Positions 37,294-45,074 of a stretch of 64,000 nucleotides of DNA are shown in pieces. The stretch is from a bacterium (lineage in GTDB: Bacteria > Gemmatimonadota > Gemmatimonadetes > Longimicrobiales > RSA9). Each line of letters begins with the position of its first letter. Position 1 is the stretch's first letter. The notes beneath the pieces were generated by a model. That model had not been told where the DNA came from and did not search any database. It saw only the letters and a program-made list of their open reading frames with translations. Location of the stretch: assembly GCA_003242735.1 (NCBI GenBank), contig QGVH01000001.1, forward strand, positions 221,481 to 285,480. The letters run 5' to 3'. Position numbers and translations under genes: made by a program.

Positions 37294-38341
37294 TCGGGCG
37301 CCCGGCGTGGACCGCGCGGCCGGGTGCGCCGCTGCGGAGCCACGCGACCGTCCCGATGCCGGCCAACGTCAGGGGCCCGGGCCGCTCGCGCAGGCCCGGT
37401 CGGTGTCCGTCATCATCCCGGCAAGGAACGCCGCTGCGTCGATCGGCGGAATCGTCCGCGCGATCCTGGCGCAGCGGCCGCCGGGCGCGGACATGGAGGT
37501 GATCGTCGTCGACGACGCATCGACGGATGACACGGCGGCGGAAGCCCGCGCGGCCGGGGCAAGGACGCTGGTCGTCCCGGCAGCGCAGGCGGGCAACCCG
37601 GCCGTGGCGCGCAACCTCGGGGCCCGGGCGGCGCGTGGTGAGATCCTCGTCTTCCTGGACGCGGATTGCATGCCCGTGGAACGCTGGCTCCGCTCGCTCC
37701 TCGACGCGCACGACAGAGGCGAAGCGATCGTCGGCGGTGCTCTGGATCTCCCGAGCGACCTCTCGTTCACGGCCCGCTGCGACTACTTCTGTGGCTGGTA
37801 CCACGTACATTCCCGGCGCTCCGCCGGCTACGTGGTCAACCATCCGCCGGGCAACGCGAGCGTGAGGCGGGAGCTGTTCCTCTCGACATCGGGTTTCGAC
37901 GAGCGCCACCCGATCGCCTTTGCCCACGAAGAGCTGCGGTGGCAGGCCGAGCTGCTCGGGCGTGGTCTGCGGATCTACTTCGAGCCGCGCGCCGTGGTGC
38001 TGCACCGCAACCGCTCCGGCTTCAGGAATCTCCTCGCGCGCAACTACCGCTGGGGATACAGCGCGATCGAGAGCAAGGCGACCACCGGCGCGGCGAGGAT
38101 GGCGTGGCTGTACCGGCATCCGTGCTTGCTGATCGTGTTGGCGCCGGCGTCTGCGCTCCTACAGACGTTGTACATCGTGGCTTGCTGGCTACGTGCCGGA
38201 GCCCTGGAACCGTTCGTGATGCTGCCCGTGCTGTTCGTGGCCCGGGCCGCGTACACTGCGGGGATGGTGGTCGGCGGGATTCGCTGGCTGCGGTCACGCC
38301 GTGCCCGCGGGCCGATCGAGATACGGCCTCGCTGGGTCTGA
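37247..38341 (+). CDS. GT2-family glycosyltransferase with C-terminal membrane segment
   Basis: A 364-residue inverting GT-A enzyme. The fold starts at about residue 53 with VSVIIPARNAAASIGGIVRA, the nucleotide-binding VDDASTDDT and the DXD-like FLDADCMPVE. NPAVARNLGARAARGEI and the FDERHPIAFAHEELRWQAEL acceptor region follow. Two membrane helices near the C-terminus (CLLIVLAPASALLQTLYIVA and EPFVMLPVLFVARAAYTAGM) would anchor it. The first 50 residues are Pro/Ala/Asp-rich. ATG 37247 lies inside the preceding gene, with GAGGAG four bases upstream. Donor sugar is unknown. Confidence 0.85.
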   Translation: MTVSAPVRPCPSAGADRAPGVDRAAGCAAAEPRDRPDAGQRQGPGPLAQARSVSVIIPARNAAASIGGIVRAILAQRPPGADMEVIVVDDASTDDTAAEARAAGARTLVVPAAQAGNPAVARNLGARAARGEILVFLDADCMPVERWLRSLLDAHDRGEAIVGGALDLPSDLSFTARCDYFCGWYHVHSRRSAGYVVNHPPGNASVRRELFLSTSGFDERHPIAFAHEELRWQAELLGRGLRIYFEPRAVVLHRNRSGFRNLLARNYRWGYSAIESKATTGAARMAWLYRHPCLLIVLAPASALLQTLYIVACWLRAGALEPFVMLPVLFVARAAYTAGMVVGGIRWLRSRRARGPIEIRPRWV

Positions 38342-38361
38342 GCCGAGGAGGAAGGGGACTG

Positions 38362-39501
38362 ATGTCCCGGAATGGGCCGCTGAGCTCGGCGGCGACCGGG
38401 TCGCGGAGCGCCGCGATGGGCGGCCTGCGGGTGACCGCGGCGATCTGTACCCGCGGGCGGCCGCAGCAGCTTGCGCGCGCCCTCGAGTCGCTGCGCAGGC
38501 AGCGGGTGCCGCCCTCGGAGGTCCTCGTCGTTGACAACGCTCCCGTCGACGATGCCGGCGAACGGGTCGTCGCGCGTGTGTGTCCTGCCGCGCGGTACGT
38601 CGTCGAGCCGATCGCCGGGCTGGACTTCGCACGCAACCGGGCGCTCGCGGAGGCGACGGGCGACGTCGTCGCCTTCCTGGATGACGATGCGGTCGCATCG
38701 CCCGGCTGGGTCGCCGCGATTCAGGCGGCGTTCGAGAGGCTGCCCGCCCTCGGCGTTTGTACGGGCCGAGTCGAGCCGCTCGCCGTGGAGACGGCCGGGC
38801 AGCGGCTGTTCGAGGCGAACGGCGGCTACAGCCGGGGGGGCAGGCGCAGCCATCTCCCCCGCGATGCGCGGTGCAGACTGCACGGCTTGCCCGCGCCAGC
38901 CATCGCCTGGGCCCTCAGCGTCGGGAACGGGGCGAACCTGGCCGTCAGGCGCGATCTCGCACGGCGGCTCGGCGGCTTCGACGAAGCTCTGGATCTCGGG
39001 GACGTGCTCCCCGGCGGCGGCGACCTCGACATGATCTGGCGGATGCTCCAGGCGGGCCACGAACTCGTCTATGAGCCCGAGGCGCTGGCCTGGCACGAGC
39101 ACCGCCACGGCGTTTCGGAGGCCATTGAACAGATCGTCGGCCACCAGCGTGCCCTGCTGGCTTTCCTGACGAAGAGCGTTCGTGAGGCGTCGGGCAGGAC
39201 CCGGGTCGAGGTACTCGCCTTCCTGTGCTGGCGTTTGTTGAAGCCGGGCGTGCGCCTGGCGGCCCGCGGAATCGGACGCGATCCGCTGCCCATGCGAGCG
39301 CTCCTCCGCATGTGGAGGGAATGTTGGGCGGGCCTGACCGCCTACGAGACCGCGCGTCGGACCGCGGCACGCCGGCTGCTCGAGCACAGCAGGCCGTGCC
39401 CGGCAGTCACGCCGATCGGCGCCGCGGCAGCGGGCCCGGCTCAGGCGAGCCGAACCGGGGTGGCCGCCGAGCAGCGCGCTGGAACCGCGAAGGAGATGTG
39501 A
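38362..39501 (+). CDS. GT2-family glycosyltransferase
   Basis: A 379-residue soluble GT-A glycosyltransferase. AAICTRGRPQQLARALESLR begins the fold (about residue 24), followed by VLVVDNAPVDD, FARNRALAEATGDVVAFLDDDAV with its DDD metal site, and the GNGANLAVRRDLARRLGGFDEAL acceptor segment. The last 60 residues are Ala/Arg-rich. It is translated in the polysaccharide operon, 20 bases after the preceding gene, with GGAGGAAGGGG upstream. Its closest relatives in this window are the 41156 gene and the second GT2 domain of the 42334 gene, which share VDNAP/VDNAS and AARNR/DRARNR signatures. Confidence 0.87.
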   Translation: MSRNGPLSSAATGSRSAAMGGLRVTAAICTRGRPQQLARALESLRRQRVPPSEVLVVDNAPVDDAGERVVARVCPAARYVVEPIAGLDFARNRALAEATGDVVAFLDDDAVASPGWVAAIQAAFERLPALGVCTGRVEPLAVETAGQRLFEANGGYSRGGRRSHLPRDARCRLHGLPAPAIAWALSVGNGANLAVRRDLARRLGGFDEALDLGDVLPGGGDLDMIWRMLQAGHELVYEPEALAWHEHRHGVSEAIEQIVGHQRALLAFLTKSVREASGRTRVEVLAFLCWRLLKPGVRLAARGIGRDPLPMRALLRMWRECWAGLTAYETARRTAARRLLEHSRPCPAVTPIGAAAAGPAQASRTGVAAEQRAGTAKEM

Positions 39502-39508
39502 GGCGTTC

Positions 39509-40327
39509 GTGGCCACGCGGGACGACGTTCGAGTGATCACGCCGCGGTCGCGTGGCAGGATCAGCGATGTGTGGCGGTTCCGGGACCTGTACCGCAGCTT
39601 GGTCGCGCGCGACCTCGCGGTCAAGTACCACTCGTCCGTGTTGGGTTTCGTCTGGACGCTGCTCAATCCACTCCTGATGCTGGCGGTGCTGACCGCGGTC
39701 TTCACGCACGTCATCAAGGTGCCGATCGAGCACTACTGGGCGTTTCTGCTGAGCGGGTACTTCGTATGGAATTGCGCCCAGCAATGCCTCTCCTCTGCGA
39801 CCTACGTGCTGCACCAGCACGCGAGCCTCCGGCGGAGCGCGGCGTTTCCCAGCGAGATCCTCCTGCTGAGCGCGGCCACGGCGAAACACGTCGAGTTCGC
39901 GATCGAGATCGGCCTGACGCTGGTGGTGCTGGTGATCTTCCATCACCACGGCGTGCCCGGCAGTCTGCTGGTCCTGCCGGTGCTGCTCGCGTTGCAATTC
40001 ATCCTCGTGGTGGGCCTGATGTCGCCGATCGCGGTGCTTTCGGTCTTGTTCCGCGATGTCCAGCACGCCCTGCCACTCCTCATCCTGGCGTTGTTCTACG
40101 CATCGCCCGTCTTCTATTCCGCGGACCTGGTGCCGGAGTCCGTCCGTGGTCTGTACATGCTGAACCCGTTCGCCGGGCTGCTGTCTCTCTACCACGCCGT
40201 ACTCTTCGAGGGACGTTTCCCTCCCGCCGGCCAGCTCGGCTGGGTCGCGGTTCTCTCGCTGTCGATCTGCGGGGCAGGCTATGTGATCTTCCGGCGTTAC
40301 AAGTCCCTTTGTGTCGAGGTCGCTTGA
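39509..40327 (+). CDS. ABC-2 type polysaccharide export permease (Wzm-like)
   Basis: A 272-residue inner-membrane permease of the ABC-2 class that carries lipid-linked polysaccharide across the membrane. It has the cytoplasmic entry segment DLYRSLVARDLAVKYHSSVLGFVWTLLNPLLMLAVLT, typical of Wzm/KpsM/TagG, then six membrane helices including AFLLSGYFVWNCAQQC and LPLLILALFYASPVFY, and ends in a short basic tail. The GTG start at 39509 follows AAGGAG at longer than usual spacing. Its ATPase follows three bases after its stop codon, giving a complete exporter pair inside the glycosyltransferase operon. Confidence 0.93.
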   Translation: MATRDDVRVITPRSRGRISDVWRFRDLYRSLVARDLAVKYHSSVLGFVWTLLNPLLMLAVLTAVFTHVIKVPIEHYWAFLLSGYFVWNCAQQCLSSATYVLHQHASLRRSAAFPSEILLLSAATAKHVEFAIEIGLTLVVLVIFHHHGVPGSLLVLPVLLALQFILVVGLMSPIAVLSVLFRDVQHALPLLILALFYASPVFYSADLVPESVRGLYMLNPFAGLLSLYHAVLFEGRFPPAGQLGWVAVLSLSICGAGYVIFRRYKSLCVEVA

Positions 40328-40330
40328 CGC

Positions 40331-41143
40331 ATGCTCCCGCTGGTCGAGTGCCGCAACGTTGGCAAGGAATTCCGCTATGCGTCGGGGGCCACTTCTCTCC
40401 GAGAATGGTTCATCCGCACGTTCAGTGGCCGCAAGGTCGGACGGGCCGCCCCCACGTTCCGGCTGACGGGGTTCGACCTGAGCGTGGGTCGGGGCAGCAC
40501 CGTCGCGATCATCGGCGCCAACGGATCCGGCAAGAGTACGGTTCTGCGGCTGATCGCGGGCATTTATGCGCCTTCGGAGGGTGAGATCCGTACGCGGGGC
40601 AGGATCGGTGCGGTCGTCGAGTTGGGCATGGGACTGCACCCGGAGCTGACCGGCAGAGAGAACATCCATCTCTACGGCACGATCCTGGGGATGGGCCGAT
40701 CGGAGATCCGAGCGCGTTTCTCGGAGATCGTCGAGTTCGCGGAGATCGGAGACTTCATCCACGTTCCGATCAAGTACTACTCGTCGGGAATGCTCTCGCG
40801 GCTCGCCTTCTCGATCGCCATGGCATCGGAGCCGGACATCCTCCTGCTGGACGAGGCGTTGGCGGTTGGCGACCAGGCCTTCCGAGAGCGGTGCACCGCA
40901 CGGATCGCGGAGCGGCTCAACGGCGGTGCGGCCGCCATCATCGTGTCGCATGACCTCGATGCGGTCCGGAAGCACGCCTCGGAGGTCATCTGGCTGGAAG
41001 CGGGGAGGATCAGGATGCGGGGCGAGGCGGACGAGGTCGTGGACGCGTATCTGGCGACCGTAGCCGGCGCACCGCCGATCGAGGACCCGAGGGGTGACCC
41101 GCAAGCGCCCGACAGGCAGCGCGAACACTTCGCCGGGACTTGA
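40331..41143 (+). CDS. polysaccharide ABC exporter ATPase (Wzt-like)
   Basis: A 270-residue ATPase that energises the permease at 39509. Walker A is GANGSGKST, the signature segment is YYSSGMLSRLAFS (SSGM form, usual for Wzt/TagH), Walker B is PDILLLDEALAVGD, and the H-loop is in IIVSHD. RIGAVVELGMGLHPELTGRENIHLYG is the classic Wzt/TagH block. It lacks the ~170-residue C-terminal carbohydrate-binding domain seen in O9a-type Wzt, so export is probably not coupled to a modified chain end by that route. Confidence 0.93.
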   Translation: MLPLVECRNVGKEFRYASGATSLREWFIRTFSGRKVGRAAPTFRLTGFDLSVGRGSTVAIIGANGSGKSTVLRLIAGIYAPSEGEIRTRGRIGAVVELGMGLHPELTGRENIHLYGTILGMGRSEIRARFSEIVEFAEIGDFIHVPIKYYSSGMLSRLAFSIAMASEPDILLLDEALAVGDQAFRERCTARIAERLNGGAAAIIVSHDLDAVRKHASEVIWLEAGRIRMRGEADEVVDAYLATVAGAPPIEDPRGDPQAPDRQREHFAGT

Positions 41144-41155
41144 GGTGCTGACGAG

Positions 41156-42337
41156 ATGGGTGATGCCGTCGTGGATTTCGATCTCGAGCGCGGCGGCCGC
41201 GTCGAAGGGCTCGACGGCCGCCGCCAGGCACTCGTCCTGGTGCGGTTCCGCGGGCGCCCGGTCCATCAGTTGACGGTGCCCGTGGTCGACGGCTGCATCT
41301 CGCCAGACGAGATCCGACGCCGCGTATTCGAGAGCGGGTGCCCGGGGATCTGGGAGCGCTTGATCGAGGCGGTCGTGGGGCTCGAGGCTCCGGATCGATC
41401 TCGCAACGGGCCGGCCACCGTGGCCGTGTGCACCCGGGACCGCCCCGAGGACCTGCGCCGCTGCCTGGACTCGCTCGCGGTGTTCGCACGGGACGGCCAC
41501 GAGGTGCTGGTCGTGGACAACGCGCCTTCGACGGACGAGTCGCGGCAGATCGTCGAGACCTGCGGCTTCGCGCGTTACGTGCGGGAGGACCGCCCTGGTG
41601 AGAGCGCGGCGCGGAACCGGGCGCTGCGCGAAGCGGGCCACGACATCGTCGCCTTCTCCGATGATGACGCCACGCCCGATCCGGGCTGGCTTCCGGCGCT
41701 GCTCCGCAACTTCAACGATCCGCTGGTGCTCTGCGTCACCGGCCTCACGATGCCCCTCGAGCTGGAGACCGAGGCGCAACGCTGGTTCGAGCGGTACAGC
41801 CCGTTCGGGCGTGGCTTCGTGCGGAAGGTCTTCGATGGCGCCGACGTCAACCCGCTCTCGGCGTGGCGTGCCGGCGCCTCGGCGAACATGGCGGTGCGCC
41901 GCTCCGCCCTCGACCTCATCGGCCCGTTCAACGAGGCCCTCGGGTGCGGGACGCGGTCGCGGACCGGCTCCGACTACGAGTTCTTCGTCCGGATCCTGGC
42001 CGCCGGCTACCGCATCGTGTACGACCCTGCTGCGCTCAGTTGGCACCGTCATCGGCGCACCTGGCCCGAGCTGCGACAGGTCCTCCGCGGCTATGGGACG
42101 GGCGTGTACGCCGCGTGGACGCACCTCCTCGTGGCCCATCGGGAGTTCATCGTGCCGAAGCTCGCAGTCGGCTGGTTCCTGCACACCCAGCTGCCGAACC
42201 TGCTGCGCTCCTTGCTGCGTCGGCCGGGCTCGATCCCGCTCGACCTGCTCATCGCCGAGCTCCGCGGCTGCCTGGAAGGCCCCTGGGCGTACCTCGAGGC
42301 GCGTCGCGAGCTCCGCTGGATGGAGTCGATCCCGTGA
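41156..42337 (+). CDS. GT2-family glycosyltransferase with N-terminal accessory module
   Basis: A 393-residue protein. The first ~65 residues form a separate strand-rich module (VVDFDLERGG, QALVLVRFRGRPVHQLTVPV, then ISPDEIRRRVF) that also occurs twice in the next gene. The GT-A domain begins near 88 with VAVCTRDRPEDLRRCLDSLA, has VLVVDNAPSTDES, SAARNRALREAGHDIVAFSDDDATP with its DDD site, and ASANMAVRRSALDLIGPFNE. WHRHRRTWPELRQVLRGYG near 300 is typical of rhamnosyl-type or large-polymer GT2 enzymes. There are no membrane helices. The next gene overlaps by 4 bases. Donor and acceptor are unknown. Confidence 0.85.
   Translation: MGDAVVDFDLERGGRVEGLDGRRQALVLVRFRGRPVHQLTVPVVDGCISPDEIRRRVFESGCPGIWERLIEAVVGLEAPDRSRNGPATVAVCTRDRPEDLRRCLDSLAVFARDGHEVLVVDNAPSTDESRQIVETCGFARYVREDRPGESAARNRALREAGHDIVAFSDDDATPDPGWLPALLRNFNDPLVLCVTGLTMPLELETEAQRWFERYSPFGRGFVRKVFDGADVNPLSAWRAGASANMAVRRSALDLIGPFNEALGCGTRSRTGSDYEFFVRILAAGYRIVYDPAALSWHRHRRTWPELRQVLRGYGTGVYAAWTHLLVAHREFIVPKLAVGWFLHTQLPNLLRSLLRRPGSIPLDLLIAELRGCLEGPWAYLEARRELRWMESIP
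41168..41335 (+). repeat. coding repeat: accessory module copy 1
   Basis: Residues about 5-60 of the 41156 protein. Pattern: acidic D-x-D-L start, then ALVLVRFRGRPVHQLTVPV, then IS-x-DEIRR. Shared with the copies at 43354 and 43639. Confidence 0.5.
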
Positions 42338-44910
42338 ACCCCATCCTGCCGGCCGTCAGCATCGTGATCCCGACGCGGGACCGCCGAGAGGCCTTGCAGC
42401 GGACGCTGGATGCGCTCGCGCGACAGACCGTTCCCGCGGAAGCGATGGAGGTGATCGTCGTGGCGGACGCGTGCACCGACGACACGACGACGTGGCTCCG
42501 CGCGTACCGCCCGCCGTACCGGTTCTGCCGCGTGGAGCTGCCGCATAGAGGAGCAGCGGCGGCGCGCAACGCCGGCGCCGCCGCCGCGGCCGGCGAGATC
42601 CTGTTGTTTCTCGATGACGACGTCGAGCCCGCACCTGGTCTCGTCGCTGCGCATCTGCGCAGCCACGAGGGCAGCGCCGACGTCGTGGCGATCGGCCCCT
42701 GTCTGCCGTTCCTCCCCGGACGGCAGGACTTCTGGCGCGTGCTCCTCCGGCGCTGGTGGTTCGATCGGTTCACCGCCATGGCGGAGCCCGGACATCGCTT
42801 CACGTATCAGGATGTCCTGACGGGCAACCTGTCCCTGCGCAGGACGCTGTTCACCCAGGTCGGCGGGTTCGACGCCGCATTCGGCCCCGACGCGTCGCAC
42901 GAGGACTGGGAGCTCGGGATCCGGCTCCTGAAGGCCGGTGCCCGGCCCGTTTACGTCGCGGACGCCGTGGCCTGGCATCACGACCGTACGGACCTGGATC
43001 GGTCGTACCGGCGCAGTCGGCAAGACGGGAAGGGTGACGTCTTGATCGGCCTGCTCCACCCGGAGCTGAGGCCAGCACTCCCGCTGGCGGCCCGCAGCCC
43101 GGCTCCGTGGCCGGTGGAGAACGCCGTGCAGGCGCTCGCCTTCCGCGCGCCCGCGGCAGGCGATGCCCTCGCTCGCCTGGCGAGGCGCACCCTCGACCTA
43201 CTGGAATGGCTGCGGCTACGCCGTGCCTGGCGAAAGCTGAACGGCACGACCCGTCGCTACTGGTACTGGCGCGGCGTGGCGGACGCGGTGGGGGGCCTGG
43301 ACGAGCTGGAGCAGTTCCTGGCGAATGGTTCCCTGGCCAGAGACGCCGAGCCCATGCTGGACATTGATCTGAGCGCGGGCATCGACGGCGCGGAGCGGCG
43401 GCTGGATGTCGAGCGGCCCGCCGCCCTTCGCGTCTGGTGCGGCGATGTCCTCCTCGGTCACGTCCCGCCGGCCCCCGGCGCAGAGCGGCTTCGCGGGCGG
43501 CATCTGCGGCCGCTCCTCGCCCGATACCTCGCCACGCCGCTCCTGAACGCGAGAGCGATCGAGGCGCTCGCTGCCGGTTCGCGCGCGCCGATGGATGAGC
43601 CCGCAGAGACCAAGGGAGGCGACGCCATCGATGATCCGCTCCTCGTCGCAAGTGTCGATCTGTCTCGGGGAGTGCACGACCTGGAGGTCCCTCCTGGATA
43701 CGGCGCGGCCCGCGTGCTCATCCGCGCTCGGGGACGCCCGCTCGGTTGGCTGACGATCCCGACCCCGAGCGACCGCAGGATCACTGCTGCCGACCTGCGC
43801 AGGGCGACCTCAGGGCGGTTCGGACCCGGGGCGTGGATGGCCGTGCTCCGCGACGGCAACGGTGCCGAGGTCGATGCCGCGCCGCGGGATGAGGCGTGCC
43901 CGCCGATCTCGGTCGTGGTGTGTACGCGCGACCGGACGGAGCTGCTCGCCGGCTGCCTGCGGACACTGCTCGAGCTGGATTACCCCGCGTATGAGGTGAT
44001 CGTCGTCGACAACGCATCGAGCGACGATGGAACCGCGCGTCTCGCGGGTGAGCTGGGCGTGCGTTACGTGCGCGAGGACGTGCCGGGGCTCGACCGGGCA
44101 CGCAACCGCGGGATTCAGGCCGCACGATACGAGATCGTCGCGTTCACGGACGACGACACGCGCGTGGATCGTGCATGGCTGCGGCACATCGCCGCGACGT
44201 TCGCGGACCCGGAGATCATGGCGGTGACCGGATACGTCGCCCCCCTCGCGCTCGACACCGCGGCCCAGCGGCTCTTCGAGCTCGAGTACGGCGGCATGTC
44301 CCACGGGACGCAACCGCGTACGTACCGCCGCAGTGAGATGCGCAACGCACAACTGCTCTGGGCGAGCGGCATGGGCTGCGGCGCGAACATGGCGTTCCGC
44401 AAGCCTGTCTTTGACGCGGTCGGCGGATTCGACGTGGCCCTGGACGTCGGGACGCCCGCCGGTGGCGGGGGCGACATCGAGATGCTGCATCGCGTCGTCG
44501 TCTCGGGTCACGCCGTCGCTTACCAACCCGATGCGCTGGTGTGGCACCGCCATCGCCCCACGCTGCGGGCGCTGCGGCGGCAGCTCTTCGACAACGGCCG
44601 CAGCTTCGGCGCCTACCTGATCACGTGTTTCCGTACAGGGACCGTGCCGCGGCACGCCATCCTGCGCTTCGCCGTGCAGGACTGGTTCGCGCGCTGGATC
44701 CTCGGGCGGCTCGTCCGGCCGGGCCGGTTCCCGCGGATGCTGGTCGTCGTGGAAGCGGCGGGCGCGGTCCTCGGTCCGCTCTTCTACCTGGCCGCTCAGT
44801 GGGGGGCGCGGCGGCGGTCGGCGCCAGAACCCATGGCCGAGCCCGATGCGCCGGCCGGGCACGCCGGAGCCGAGCGTGGAGCCGCGTCGCAGCCCGCCGC
44901 AAGCGTCTGA
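42334..44910 (+). CDS. bifunctional protein with two GT2 domains and two accessory modules
   Basis: An 858-residue protein with four parts. The first GT2 domain (about 6-310) shows VSIVIPTRDRREALQRTLDA, VVADACTDDTTT, RGAAAARNAGAAAAAGEILL, FLDDDVEP and the GNLSLRRTLFTQVGGFDAAFG acceptor region. Two copies of a strand-rich module follow, at about 341-400 and 436-492. The second GT2 domain (about 524-780) has ISVVVCTRDRTELLAGCLRT, VIVVDNASSDDGT, DRARNRGIQAARYEIVAFTDDDT and CGANMAFRKPVFDAVGGFD. A C-terminal hydrophobic helix (MLVVVEAAGAVLGPLFYLAA, about 802-821) may anchor it. The GTG start at 42334 overlaps the previous stop (GTGA). Two catalytic domains in one chain suggest synthesis of a two-sugar repeat, which is inference. 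Confidence 0.85.
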   Translation: MNPILPAVSIVIPTRDRREALQRTLDALARQTVPAEAMEVIVVADACTDDTTTWLRAYRPPYRFCRVELPHRGAAAARNAGAAAAAGEILLFLDDDVEPAPGLVAAHLRSHEGSADVVAIGPCLPFLPGRQDFWRVLLRRWWFDRFTAMAEPGHRFTYQDVLTGNLSLRRTLFTQVGGFDAAFGPDASHEDWELGIRLLKAGARPVYVADAVAWHHDRTDLDRSYRRSRQDGKGDVLIGLLHPELRPALPLAARSPAPWPVENAVQALAFRAPAAGDALARLARRTLDLLEWLRLRRAWRKLNGTTRRYWYWRGVADAVGGLDELEQFLANGSLARDAEPMLDIDLSAGIDGAERRLDVERPAALRVWCGDVLLGHVPPAPGAERLRGRHLRPLLARYLATPLLNARAIEALAAGSRAPMDEPAETKGGDAIDDPLLVASVDLSRGVHDLEVPPGYGAARVLIRARGRPLGWLTIPTPSDRRITAADLRRATSGRFGPGAWMAVLRDGNGAEVDAAPRDEACPPISVVVCTRDRTELLAGCLRTLLELDYPAYEVIVVDNASSDDGTARLAGELGVRYVREDVPGLDRARNRGIQAARYEIVAFTDDDTRVDRAWLRHIAATFADPEIMAVTGYVAPLALDTAAQRLFELEYGGMSHGTQPRTYRRSEMRNAQLLWASGMGCGANMAFRKPVFDAVGGFDVALDVGTPAGGGGDIEMLHRVVVSGHAVAYQPDALVWHRHRPTLRALRRQLFDNGRSFGAYLITCFRTGTVPRHAILRFAVQDWFARWILGRLVRPGRFPRMLVVVEAAGAVLGPLFYLAAQWGARRRSAPEPMAEPDAPAGHAGAERGAASQPAASV
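43354..43533 (+). repeat. coding repeat: accessory module copy 2
   Basis: Residues about 341-400 of the 42334 protein. Pattern: LDIDLSAG, then ALRVWCGDVLLGHVPPAP, then RGRHLRPLLARYL. It is the most divergent of the three copies. Confidence 0.45.
43639..43809 (+). repeat. coding repeat: accessory module copy 3
   Basis: Residues about 436-492 of the 42334 protein. Pattern: ASVDLSRGVHDLEV, then ARVLIRARGRPLGWLTIPT, then ITAADLRRAT. It precedes the second GT2 domain as copy 1 precedes the GT2 domain of the 41156 protein. Confidence 0.5.
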
Positions 44911-44911
44911 A

Positions 44912-45007
44912 CGTCACGGGGGCTCGCGCCTCACCGCCGCGGCGCTCTGGCTGCCCGCCCGCCGCGCCTCGCGCCTGGATCCGGCTGTGGCCCTGAGGCA
45001 CGAATAG
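44912..45007 (+). pseudogene. C-terminal remnant of an FtsX/MacB-type ABC permease
   Basis: Directly after the last glycosyltransferase stop, a short reading ends in ALWLPARRASRLDPAVALRH plus E and a TAG stop. The LPARRAxRxDPxxALR-E ending is the characteristic C-terminus of MacB-like and ADOP-type permeases, placed after the last membrane helix. Nothing upstream in this frame matches a permease, since the space is taken by the glycosyltransferase gene. So only about 30 codons survive. This marks a junction where the polysaccharide locus replaced or was inserted into a permease gene. Confidence 0.65.
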
Positions 45008-45074
45008 ACAGCCGACAGCCTGGCCCCTGTCTTGCCCCTCCCGCTAGGCAGCACGCGCCGCAACGGAGGACGGC

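Noticed and set aside
39407..42184. 925-codon minus-strand reading opposite the polysaccharide export genes
   Set aside because: It lies opposite Wzm, Wzt and GT2 domains with full motifs, and it has no recognisable fold.
41156..42337. Treating the 41156 gene as a fragment of the 42334 gene split by a frameshift
   Set aside because: It has its own start, a complete GT2 domain and a normal 4-base GTGA overlap. The domain order differs from that of the next gene.
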